From contig CAJTMB010000034.1 of the NCBI GenBank assembly GCA_910577105.1, positions 1-29,336 of the forward strand: a DNA stretch of 29,336 nt, written 5' to 3'. The translations under genes and the position numbers were made by a program. The stretch comes from an uncultured Lachnospiraceae bacterium (GTDB lineage Bacteria; Bacillota; Clostridia; Lachnospirales; Lachnospiraceae). Shown here piece by piece: positions 8,240-14,336 of this stretch (its first letter is position 1; each line of letters starts with the position of its first letter). The notes below the pieces were generated by a model. The model was given only the letters and a program-made list of their open reading frames with translations, did no database searches and had not been told where the DNA came from.

Positions 8240-8267
8240 GTCCATGGGCATAGCCCTGTTCATGGAC
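8240..8267 (+). repeat. nested hairpin downstream of rep
   Basis: GTCCATG (8240-8246) pairs with CATGGAC (8261-8267), and inside it GGGC-ATA-GCCC (8246-8256) forms a second stem. It lies in a 200-nt stretch (8170-8371) without a supported gene, between the convergent rep and the small minus-strand operon. It has no T tract. It could be a single-strand origin or another phage cis element. Confidence 0.4.
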
Positions 8268-8371
8268 ATGCGTATACATTCAGGGTTCTGATGGGGGTAG
8301 GAGGCATTGTTTACCGCCCTACAGTGCCAGACCTGTTCCTGTGGTAAAGATTTTCCGTTGTAAAGCAACAT

Positions 8372-8566
8372 CTATTTCAGTGTTTCTTCCCATGCGGCTT
8401 CTATGTATGCGCTGGTTTTGTCCATGTGTACGGCATGTACCTTCGTTTTTCTCCGGCGGTGGCGCCTCTTTCTGGGCGGCATCGGTCTTATACTGTCAAC
8501 CAGTACCCGTATTGTACCTATGCCAAGTAAAAGAATGACCGCCAATCCGATGACGATTTTCACCAT
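8372..8566 (-). CDS. small membrane protein with basic tail (lysogenic operon)
   Basis: This 64-residue protein starts with one hydrophobic segment (VIGLAVILLLGIGTIRVLV, about residues 4-22) followed by PPRKRRHRRRKTK, a very basic stretch, and an acidic end. The start follows AGGAG with 8-nt spacing and lies 15 nt after the stop of the repressor gene, so it is the second gene of the divergent operon. I do not recognise a family. Membrane protein plus co-expression with the repressor would fit a superinfection-exclusion or host-surface-altering role, but this is inference. Overlapping plus-strand ORFs lack ribosome binding sites and family features. Confidence 0.65.
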   Translation of the reverse strand: MVKIVIGLAVILLLGIGTIRVLVDSIRPMPPRKRRHRRRKTKVHAVHMDKTSAYIEAAWEETLK

Positions 8567-8581
8567 GTCTTTATCTCCTGT

Positions 8582-8776
8582 TTATCCAGTCTTGGAAACT
8601 GATAACTCCGCGCTGTTAATTCTTCCGTGTTCTTTTTCGTACTGCTCAATAAAATCTTTTAGAATCGTTTCCGCAAGATTAGCTCTAGAACGATTCTGTC
8701 TTTTTGCAATTATATCAAGTTTTTCTATCAGTTCTTTGTCTGTGCGTATAAGTATCTGTGGTTTATCACTTGGCAT
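8582..8776 (-). CDS. ribbon-helix-helix (CopG/Arc-type) repressor
   Basis: The 64-residue protein has the RHH fold pattern: a short strand KPQILIRTD, helix KELIEKLDIIAKRQ, the turn NRSRANLAETI, and second helix LKDFIEQYEKEHG. RHH proteins bind short operators as dimers of dimers through the paired strands. It lies head-to-head with the phage structural genes, and the intervening region contains at least five TATCAC/GTGATA half-sites, one pair as perfect 10-bp inverted repeats around a strong promoter. It is therefore the likely repressor that keeps the prophage quiet and may regulate itself. The start follows AGGAG with 8-nt spacing. Confidence 0.8.
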   Translation of the reverse strand: MPSDKPQILIRTDKELIEKLDIIAKRQNRSRANLAETILKDFIEQYEKEHGRINSAELSVSKTG

Positions 8777-8801
8777 CTGCTTTGCTCCTGTAATAAAGTT
8801 G

Positions 8802-8870
8802 TTGACACAAGTGCTATCACCGTGATAATATGATTGAAAGTGATAGCACCTAGTATCTAAGTGATATTGC
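8802..8870 (+). promoter_or_regulatory. main phage promoter with operator array
   Basis: The -35 box TTGACA (8802-8807) and -10 box GATAAT (8824-8829) are separated by 16 nt and point to the structural genes. GTGCTATCAC (8811-8820) lies in the spacer, and its exact inverted copy GTGATAGCAC (8840-8849) lies at the expected start of transcription. A diverged copy, GTGATATTGC, is at 8861-8870. Further TATCAC half-sites occur near 8764-8769 and 8902-8907. A repressor bound here would block RNA polymerase directly; the RHH protein encoded next door is the obvious candidate. Confidence 0.7.
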
Positions 8871-8879
8871 TTAAGTTGT

Positions 8880-8929
8880 GGCGCAGGGTAACCAATACCC
8901 CTATCACTTGCCCTGCGCCCTGCTGGTTA
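8880..8929 (+). repeat. overlapping dyads in the phage leader
   Basis: GGCGCAGGG (8880-8888) is perfectly complementary to CCCTGCGCC (8911-8919). The adjacent TAACCA (8889-8894) is complementary to TGGTTA (8924-8929). The two pairings interleave and would compete, giving alternative folds. A CTATCAC operator half-site lies in the loop of the first. Confidence 0.5.
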
Positions 8930-8997
8930 GAACCATGATAACAGAAAAGTGCTGAAAAGGCAAGAAAACATGTAGCCCCGATTGCGCCGGGAGAAAG

Positions 8998-9034
8998 GAC
9001 AGGCATAGCGCAACCACCTACCCATATGCCTGTC
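8998..9034 (+). repeat. 10-bp inverted repeat before the first structural-operon gene
   Basis: GACAGGCATA (8998-9007) and TATGCCTGTC (9025-9034) are perfect complements with a 17-nt loop. The hairpin ends 5 nt before the ribosome binding site AAGGGG (9040-9045) of the next gene, so it could affect its translation or be a phage cis element. Confidence 0.5.
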
Positions 9035-9052
9035 AGATTAAGGGGAAAAGAA

Positions 9053-9298
9053 ATGAACATAGACGCTATGGTGGAACGAACTGACTATTTTAGAAAAAAG
9101 ATTAAAGAGATTGTGGATGATTTAACGCTTCCAGCAGGTCCTGAAGCTGATGACTGCCCGGAAGAGTTTTTGGTCGATGAAATCATGAAGCTTCGCGGTG
9201 CCCTCTGGTATGCGCTGCAAATGGATGACATTGATAAAGTCTGTTACCGTATTTTCACGGACCAGCTTAACTCTCTCTATGAAATGGCAACTGGCTAA
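9053..9298 (+). CDS. small acidic phage protein of unknown function
   Basis: An 81-residue soluble, mostly helical, acidic protein (MNIDAMVERTDYFRKKIKEI at the start, then DDCPEEFLVDEIMKLRGALW). ATG 9053 is chosen because AAGGGG lies 7 nt upstream; the frame also opens at 9026 without a ribosome binding site. It is the first gene of the rightward phage operon, just before the ssDNA-binding candidate. I do not recognise a family. Confidence 0.65.
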   Translation: MNIDAMVERTDYFRKKIKEIVDDLTLPAGPEADDCPEEFLVDEIMKLRGALWYALQMDDIDKVCYRIFTDQLNSLYEMATG

Positions 9299-9378
9299 TA
9301 GAAAATGATGCTGTCCTACCGGCAATATACGGGGAAATGTAACTGTAAACAGCATGAAACGAAAGGAAGGTAATGAAA

Positions 9379-9654
9379 ATGAACAAGGTAAGGTTTCAGG
9401 TGCTGGGATACCGCAATTTTACAAGCAAGGCAAACAAGCCGCTGACGGTGATTACCGTAGGAAGCGACTGCACGCCGGAGGATAACACCGCCGGACGCTT
9501 CGGGGTCAGGGCTACAGATTTCTTCCTGCCGGATGACAGGGTCGGAACACTGAAGCCGGACTGTGTCGGCATGGAATTTATCCCGGAGTATGAGATAAAC
9601 GGTTTCGGCAGACCCTCGCTGTCGGGTTTCCAGCTTGCGCCATGGAAGGCATGA
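9379..9654 (+). CDS. candidate ssDNA-binding protein (gene V analogue)
   Basis: The 91-residue protein is beta-rich and of the size of inovirus gpV-type proteins. Its end, GMEFIPEYEINGFGRPSLSG followed by FQLAPWK, resembles in pattern the 'G.y.v...gqfGs..i..l.lvp' end of Ff gpV, and an aromatic/basic strand RFQVLGYRNFTSKANKPL comes first. In filamentous phages this protein coats progeny single strands and holds them for export. Placement directly before small membrane proteins and the coat protein supports the role. ATG 9379 has AGGAAGG 8 nt upstream; the earlier ATG 9373 is only 2 nt from it. The assignment rests on size, fold pattern and position, not on clear homology. Confidence 0.6.
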   Translation: MNKVRFQVLGYRNFTSKANKPLTVITVGSDCTPEDNTAGRFGVRATDFFLPDDRVGTLKPDCVGMEFIPEYEINGFGRPSLSGFQLAPWKA

Positions 9655-9905
9655 CGCCGGATGTGTCCGGAAACATGGTTTTCCCGGATGTGTCCATGGG
9701 TGATGGTTGGCAGAACCCCGGCATATCTGTGCAGGTTCCCGGGTATGAATCGGCGGCGCTGGGGGAAACAGGGACAGAAACCCTCTTGCTTCTGGAAGAA
9801 ATGCGGAAGCAGAATGACCTTCTTCAGTGTGGTGTGACCTGTATTCTAATCCTGCTTGGACTTGTGTCCGGTATGGTATTTATGAAAGGATTTTGGAGGG
9901 GTTAG
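9642..9905 (+). CDS. small membrane protein (gene VII position)
   Basis: This 87-residue protein has a soluble N-terminal half (Gly, Pro and Asp rich) and a single C-terminal membrane helix (CGVTCILILLGLVSGMVFM, about residues 64-82) followed by KGFWRG, so the C-terminus is likely cytoplasmic. It overlaps the preceding gene by 13 nt and has no clear ribosome binding site, which suggests translational coupling; a second ATG lies at 9651. Its position between the ssDNA-binding candidate and the major coat corresponds to gene VII of Ff phages, a minor tip protein. It is longer than Ff pVII (33 residues). Confidence 0.6.
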   Translation: MEGMTPDVSGNMVFPDVSMGDGWQNPGISVQVPGYESAALGETGTETLLLLEEMRKQNDLLQCGVTCILILLGLVSGMVFMKGFWRG

Positions 9906-9906
9906 C

Positions 9907-10038
9907 ATGCTTGATTATTTTCTAACTATATCATTCACAATGATGTGCGTCGGCGCTGTTATGGAATGTGTAGTTTATTTGATAGGGTATGTGGTTTTTG
10001 CCGTATTTTCCATGCTGAAAGGAGGTGATGAAGTATGA
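9907..10038 (+). CDS. 43-residue membrane protein (gene IX position)
   Basis: A short ORF starts at ATG 9907 after GGAGGGG and ends with TGA at 10036-10038, overlapping the coat gene start as ATGA. The product (MLDYFLTISFTMMCVGAV through YLIGYVVFAVFSMLKGGDEV) is almost entirely one or two hydrophobic segments with a short charged end. Size and place match gene IX of Ff phages (32 residues), a tip protein that interacts with the packaging signal. The good ribosome binding site and coupled stop/start make it more than a chance ORF. Confidence 0.6.
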   Translation: MLDYFLTISFTMMCVGAVMECVVYLIGYVVFAVFSMLKGGDEV

Positions 10039-10244
10039 AGGCTTTAGGTGCTGTGGTGGTTTTGGCTGCTGAAGGTGCAGCCAGTAGCTTTGATGTTACC
10101 GGAGTTATGCAGACTGCTGTTTCCAATGTCCAATCAAGTGTCTTTGGAACGCTTGCTATCGTGGTTCCCGTTATTGCGGCTATTACCGGGGCTGTGGTTG
10201 CTGTTAAGTTTGGTCTGTCTTGGCTTAAAAGAATCAAAGGCTAA
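10035..10244 (+). CDS. major coat protein candidate (gene VIII analogue)
   Basis: The 69-residue product has a signal-like start (MKALGAVVVLAAEGA, with an Ala-x-Ala-like site near residue 15), then a short amphipathic stretch with Asp (SSFDVTGVMQTAVSNVQSS), one membrane span (FGTLAIVVPVIAAITGAVVA) and a basic end (KFGLSWLKRIKG). Cleaved, it would be about 54 residues, very close to the 50-residue Ff pVIII with its acidic outside, hydrophobic middle and DNA-facing lysines. The ribosome binding site AGGAGG (10020-10025), 9 nt from the ATG, is the best in the element, and a strong terminator follows. Both fit the most highly made virion protein. Confidence 0.82.
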   Translation: MKALGAVVVLAAEGAASSFDVTGVMQTAVSNVQSSVFGTLAIVVPVIAAITGAVVAVKFGLSWLKRIKG

Positions 10245-10259
10245 AAGTAACATAATGAA

Positions 10260-10295
10260 GGGGCATGGGTACAAGGTTGCCCGTGCCTCTTTTTT
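10260..10295 (+). terminator. terminator after the major coat gene
   Basis: GGGGCATGGG (10260-10269) pairs with CCCGTGCCTC (10280-10289) over 10 bp including two G-U pairs, followed by six T residues (10290-10295). Ff phages also have their central terminator directly after gene VIII, which lets coat RNA outnumber the downstream gene III-VI-I message. Confidence 0.85.
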
Positions 10296-10317
10296 ATTTG
10301 CCGGGGGTGCAGGCTGA

Positions 10318-10338
10318 GCGGGGACATAGGGGCCCCGC
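10318..10338 (+). repeat. GC-rich hairpin between coat and adsorption genes
   Basis: GCGGGG (10318-10323) and CCCCGC (10333-10338) form a 6-bp stem with a nine-base loop, without a T tract. It lies 26 nt before the AGGAGG of the next gene. Its role is unclear. Confidence 0.35.
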
Positions 10339-10377
10339 GATGAATGCAGCACCGGCTATGATTGTAGGAGGTATGAT

Positions 10378-11952
10378 ATGAAAAATAGATTTATTTATGT
10401 TTTCCTGTCCCTGCTGCTTTCCTGCGGCTTGGTGTTAAGTCCTTGTGCTGCATTATCGGTTCGGGCGTCCTCCGTCGCCTATAGCCCGGAAGCATCACTT
10501 GAGATAATGGAAATTTTATACACGCTGCTGATAAACGGTATGATTGCCAGCGGCGCATCGGACATTGGTTCCCTTGACTATGATTCAGCAATGGGGCTTT
10601 TTGATTCATTCATGGATTCCGCCTGCCGTTCCGCCGGTCTTCCCGGCACGAATCTGGAACTGGATGCAGACGCGGTCTATATGGTCTTGGATAGCGGGAC
10701 CGTTATTACATGGGGCGACCTGGCACAGTCGTGGACAGATGGGAGCGGGGCGCTGCAGCTGCCGGACGAGGAAACCTGGCAGAATTATTCCGTTGTGCAG
10801 GGCGGCGCCGGCTCTTCCGGCAGTCCCGGCGGCAATAAGGATTTTTCCAAAGTGGAAGCCATAAAAATAGGCACGTCCTTCATGTCGGCGATGGGTGCCT
10901 GGATATATGACCTTGCATCTGGCAACGTGGAGGAACTTAACCCCGATGCGTATTTTAATCCAGATATCAGCTATGAGGGGCTTTTTAATTATAAGAAATA
11001 TCATTTTACACCGGATGAATACCGGGTTTCTGCGGATAGTTATCATGTGGTTGGAAATGTTATCCGTCTCGGTCAGGTAAACTATAACGGCACCTTGCGC
11101 GATACGGTTAGTTATTATAATTTTGATTTTATCACGGATTTTCCGGTGTGCGGCTATTATAATAATGGCCGTTTCTCCCTTTGGTATCCGAGTTCGATTA
11201 AAAACAAGCTTGGATATGGGCAGATGTATTATCTTGATGATGGGAAATCTTCAAATACAACTATTAGTCTGGATGTATTGTCTTCCGTGCTTCAGACTTA
11301 TAAATATGATGGGTCTGTTGAGTGGTCTTTCAATTTTCCTATTTTTTCAAGCTTTGACTATGCCTTGGATTATGTAAATGCTTTGTCTGCTGACAGTTTG
11401 ACCGGGGTTTTGAATGGTGAGGCTTATGATTTTCCAACACTTGCAAGTTCCCTTGATGTCCAACTTGCGCCGTTCGCAGGTATTTACTTTGACCCTGCCG
11501 CCCTTCCCGGTCTTTCCCAGGCGCTGAATACGGCACTCGCTCCCCTTCCCCTTCCGGATGCGAACCTGGCTGCCAACACGGAGGCATATAAGGAAGCTGT
11601 TACTGAAGCTGTGGCGGTTTCAGTTCCTGAAGCGCTTCCTGACCCTGTTCCGGAGCCATCTCCGGAACCAAAGCCGGATGATGGAGAATTGGGAAAATAT
11701 AAAATAGATTTAAGGATGGTATTCCCGTTCTGCCTGCCTTTTGACTTTATTCATTTTCTGGAGGTACTGGATGCAGAACCCGTTACCCCGCGTTTTGATT
11801 TTCCTTTTGTTGTTCCTGCTTTAGGCATAGATATGACGGTAGATATTGATTTGTCTTTTATGAATGATATAATGGAAATTTTTCGGATAGGGGAACTGGT
11901 TTCGTTTGTTATTCTTTTGATATCGGTAACTCCTAAACTGATAAGGTGGTGA
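10378..11952 (+). CDS. adsorption/minor coat protein (gene III analogue)
   Basis: This 524-residue protein has the pIII architecture: a signal peptide (MKNRFIYVFLSLLLSCGLVL through ALSVRASS), a long exported region rich in Tyr, Asn and Asp (about residues 33-415), a proline/glutamate linker PDPVPEPSPEPKPDDG near residues 420-435, a short C-terminal domain, and a final membrane helix (LVSFVILLISV) ending in KLIRW. pIII sits at the phage tip, binds the host receptor and releases the virion from the membrane. Its place between the coat gene and the VI-like gene supports this. The middle of the gene (about 10930-11450) is more A/T-rich at third codon positions than its flanks, hinting at a swapped receptor-binding module. 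The start follows AGGAGGT. Confidence 0.78.
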   Translation: MKNRFIYVFLSLLLSCGLVLSPCAALSVRASSVAYSPEASLEIMEILYTLLINGMIASGASDIGSLDYDSAMGLFDSFMDSACRSAGLPGTNLELDADAVYMVLDSGTVITWGDLAQSWTDGSGALQLPDEETWQNYSVVQGGAGSSGSPGGNKDFSKVEAIKIGTSFMSAMGAWIYDLASGNVEELNPDAYFNPDISYEGLFNYKKYHFTPDEYRVSADSYHVVGNVIRLGQVNYNGTLRDTVSYYNFDFITDFPVCGYYNNGRFSLWYPSSIKNKLGYGQMYYLDDGKSSNTTISLDVLSSVLQTYKYDGSVEWSFNFPIFSSFDYALDYVNALSADSLTGVLNGEAYDFPTLASSLDVQLAPFAGIYFDPAALPGLSQALNTALAPLPLPDANLAANTEAYKEAVTEAVAVSVPEALPDPVPEPSPEPKPDDGELGKYKIDLRMVFPFCLPFDFIHFLEVLDAEPVTPRFDFPFVVPALGIDMTVDIDLSFMNDIMEIFRIGELVSFVILLISVTPKLIRW

Positions 11953-11956
11953 TGAT

Positions 11957-12193
11957 ATGTTGGATTTTATGAAAGAACTTCTTGATAAATTTTTGGCAGT
12001 GCTGCTCTCCCTGCTCCCGCTCTCCCCATTCACCGGGGTGATTGATTCCCTGGGCGCGCTTCCGTACATTGGCTATATTAACTGGTTTATTCCTATCGGT
12101 GATATGCTGAAAATTGGAATGGCATGGCTGACCGCCATAGCCCTTTACTATGCTTACAGTGTTATAGCCCGCTGGCTGAAGCTTATTAGCTAG
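11957..12193 (+). CDS. minor tail membrane protein (gene VI analogue)
   Basis: A 78-residue hydrophobic protein with two or three membrane segments (FLAVLLSLLPLSPFTGVI, LPYIGYINWFIPIGDML, and MAWLTAIALYYAYSVIA) and a basic end. The GYINWFIPIGDML stretch resembles the Y-[IVL]-N-[WY]-F-[IVL]-P pattern I associate with VI-like minor proteins of Gram-positive inoviruses. It lies between gene III and the Zot gene, the exact place of gene VI in Ff phages, where the product joins pIII at the virion end. The start follows AAGGTGG with 7-nt spacing, and the gene begins 4 nt after the previous stop. Confidence 0.75.
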   Translation: MLDFMKELLDKFLAVLLSLLPLSPFTGVIDSLGALPYIGYINWFIPIGDMLKIGMAWLTAIALYYAYSVIARWLKLIS

Positions 12194-12204
12194 GGGGTGC
12201 TGTC

Positions 12205-12996
12205 ATGATAGAGTTATACAGCGGAACGCCCGGAAGTGGAAAAAGTTTGCACACTGCAAAAAAAATACGGGACCGGCTCCGGATGCGTGGGCGCGTCATT
12301 GTAGGAAATTTTTATATTAATACAAAGGCAGTAAAACGCTGTAAAAGCAGTTATATTTATGTGTCAAATGACCGTCTTACCCCTGAAAGGCTGCTGCTGT
12401 TTTCGCGCCGTTATTCCCGGCATCTTGGTCGCCGACTTCGGGAAGGGGAATTGCTTCTTGTCATTGATGAAGCGCAGCTGCTGTTTAATAGCCGGGAATG
12501 GCAGAATATAGGTCGTCAGGGCTGGCTTTCCTTTTTCTCTCAGCATCGCCATTATGGATATGATGTTATTCTGGTTGCACAGTTTGACCGCATGCTTGAT
12601 AGGCAGGTCCGCAGTCTGATAGAATATGACACCATTCACCGGAAGGTCAGCAGAGCCGGTTATCTTGGTCTTGTCGTGGGGCTCTTTACTGGCGGTAACC
12701 TTTATATTGCGTCTAAACATTGGTATCCAATTCATGAAAGGGTGGAAAGCACTTTTTTTCTGGGGCGGAATCGTATATATGAAATTTACGATTCCTATAA
12801 TCACTTTGATGCACCGGGTACAACTGTTTCCGGAAACAAGAAGGGGAAAGATAACATTGGACTTAAAGGATTGGATATCCTTCGGGATAGAAAATGGAAT
12901 TGTAAAGATAACGCTCAAGCAGCAAGTGACATTCCGGGAAGCTTACCTGCAATGGTTCAGGATGAAACTCCGGACGATAAAGGCACAGAGTTGTGA
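12205..12996 (+). CDS. Zot/pI-family phage assembly ATPase
   Basis: The 263-residue protein carries the Zot domain: Walker A GTPGSGKS at residues 7-14, Walker B LLLVIDEAQ at residues 83-91, and FFSQHRHYGYDVILVAQ near residues 110-126, typical of the family. A weak hydrophobic segment AGYLGLVVGLFTGGNLYIAS lies near residues 151-170, where a membrane contact would be expected. pI proteins use ATP to drive extrusion of the virion through the membrane. The name comes from the cholera toxin-phage protein; nothing here suggests a toxin. It is the clearest single marker that this element is an inovirus. The start follows a GGGGGTG ribosome binding site. Confidence 0.9.
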   Translation: MIELYSGTPGSGKSLHTAKKIRDRLRMRGRVIVGNFYINTKAVKRCKSSYIYVSNDRLTPERLLLFSRRYSRHLGRRLREGELLLVIDEAQLLFNSREWQNIGRQGWLSFFSQHRHYGYDVILVAQFDRMLDRQVRSLIEYDTIHRKVSRAGYLGLVVGLFTGGNLYIASKHWYPIHERVESTFFLGRNRIYEIYDSYNHFDAPGTTVSGNKKGKDNIGLKGLDILRDRKWNCKDNAQAASDIPGSLPAMVQDETPDDKGTEL

Positions 12997-13930
12997 CCGT
13001 ATTGAGTGTACGTATAACAGGCATTATGCTGGAAGCTTTCTGGAGAACATGCCTGTTTCCGGAATAAATGAAAAAATTGTAGCACGTTTCATTACTGAAG
13101 TTGTGCGGGGTGTGGGCGGTGTATCTTGTAAGGAATTTTCCCGGATATATCAGGTTATAAACAATGTATTGGTTTACGCTAAGGATATGGAACTTGGTGC
13201 GCCGCTTCTGGACTGGGGAAAAGTCAGGCGTTATATTCCTGACGGCAGTCTTTCTCCTTATGGTCGCCAGTATTTTGCTATTCCGGAATCGGATATTGAA
13301 ACGCTTATGGTTGCTGTTTTCAAAAAAGTGTATCCCCTCAAACAGAGCGCGTGCTTTTGCCTTGTCCTGAATTTCTATTTAGGACTCCGGGTTGGTGAAT
13401 TGGCTTCCCTGACGTGGCCGGACATAGACTTGAAGGGCTGTACTGTCAGAATTTATAAAACTGAAGTAAAGACCTGTTCCCGGGATGACGAAGGAAATAG
13501 ATGTGGCACCATGACTTACAGGGTTGTGGAAGATACTAAAACGCTGCACTCCTTCCGGGAACTGCCGCTTGTCCCGGATGCAGTGCGTATCCTGAAGAGA
13601 CTGAAGGACCATCACCGGCGCTGTGGGTATGCAAGCCCTTTCCTTGCCTATGATGGAACGGACTGTATTCTGGTACGCTCCCTTGACCGGACACTTCGCC
13701 GCCTCTGCTCCCTGTGCGGAATAAATAGTTTCAGTACCCATTGCATTCGTAAGACGTTTGCCACTATGCTGCATGCTTCAGGAATGCCTACCCGTTATAT
13801 ATCGGATTTACTGGGACATGCTGAAATGAGGACCACGGAACGCAACTATATCCTTACTTATGCGGATAACCATGGAGAATTGCTTCATTACATGGAATCC
13901 GGGCTTGCATTTAACGTTCAGGATAGCTAG
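12926..13930 (+). CDS. tyrosine integrase
   Basis: This site-specific recombinase should integrate and excise the element at tRNA-Gly. From GTG 12926 (334 residues), the core-binding domain starts VTFREAYLQWFRMKL. The catalytic set is complete: Arg155 in LGLRVGELASLTW, Lys205 in EDTKT, His272 and Arg275 in THCIRKTF, His298 in LLGHAEM, and Tyr308 in ERNYI. The true start is uncertain: the frame is open from 12626 inside the zot gene, TTG 12857 follows AAGGGG by 10 nt, and ATG 12962 is also possible. GTG 12926 best fits where the domain begins. Either way the gene overlaps the end of zot, so the two are likely coupled. Confidence 0.88.
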   Translation: MTFREAYLQWFRMKLRTIKAQSCDRIECTYNRHYAGSFLENMPVSGINEKIVARFITEVVRGVGGVSCKEFSRIYQVINNVLVYAKDMELGAPLLDWGKVRRYIPDGSLSPYGRQYFAIPESDIETLMVAVFKKVYPLKQSACFCLVLNFYLGLRVGELASLTWPDIDLKGCTVRIYKTEVKTCSRDDEGNRCGTMTYRVVEDTKTLHSFRELPLVPDAVRILKRLKDHHRRCGYASPFLAYDGTDCILVRSLDRTLRRLCSLCGINSFSTHCIRKTFATMLHASGMPTRYISDLLGHAEMRTTERNYILTYADNHGELLHYMESGLAFNVQDS

Positions 13931-13998
13931 TTTGTAGTGCTGCAATAACCTTTTTTTCCTTCGGCGTGCTTTTAAATTGTTACCAGTGGTGCAGGGTT

Positions 13999-14042
13999 AG
14001 AGTATCTTACATGCGCCGGCTTTTGAGCATGTTAGATACTCT
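13999..14042. repeat. 15-bp hairpin, candidate packaging signal or origin
   Basis: AGAGTATCTTACATG (13999-14013) and CATGTTAGATACTCT (14028-14042) pair with one mismatch. The loop is 14 nt and includes GCCGGC. No T tract follows on either strand, so it is not a terminator. It is the longest hairpin in the intergenic region, as expected for a filamentous phage packaging signal. Confidence 0.5.
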
Positions 14043-14125
14043 TAGCCTGCAGGAAACTCCCATGTTTCCAACGGACGCTTCGGAATTGTATAGCTGATTA
14101 GTTTTATCTGATGGATTGTTGAAAT

Positions 14126-14147
14126 AAAAAAAGCCGGTTCAAACCGG
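14126..14147 (-). terminator. phage-borne terminator for tRNA-Gly
   Basis: On the minus strand CCGGT-TTGA-ACCGG (14134-14147) is followed by C and seven T residues (14126-14132). It lies 17 nt beyond the tRNA 3' end at 14165, replacing the host terminator that is now 7 kb away at 6925-6962. Confidence 0.65.
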
Positions 14148-14161
14148 TTTAAATCAAAGGG

Positions 14162-14235
<74 letters not shown>

Positions 14236-14336
14236 AATTTACTTGTCCTTTTCTTGCGGACAAGTAATAATATACTATAAGTGCCTTTATTTGTCAACTA
14301 CGTTTACCGCAAATTACAAAACGGCAGCCATATAAC

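Noticed and set aside
8108..8371. Minus-strand ORF of 87 codons after the small membrane protein gene
   Set aside because: It has no ribosome binding site, overlaps the end of rep, and shows no family features; the region is better explained by hairpins.
8764..8907. Repeated GTGATA/TATCAC units as a CRISPR array
   Set aside because: Units are only 6-10 bp, irregularly spaced and in both orientations around a promoter, which fits operators.
12205..12996. Zot protein as a toxin gene
   Set aside because: The domain is the pI-type assembly ATPase. The toxin activity proposed for the cholera phage protein belongs to a separate C-terminal part, and nothing like it can be seen here.
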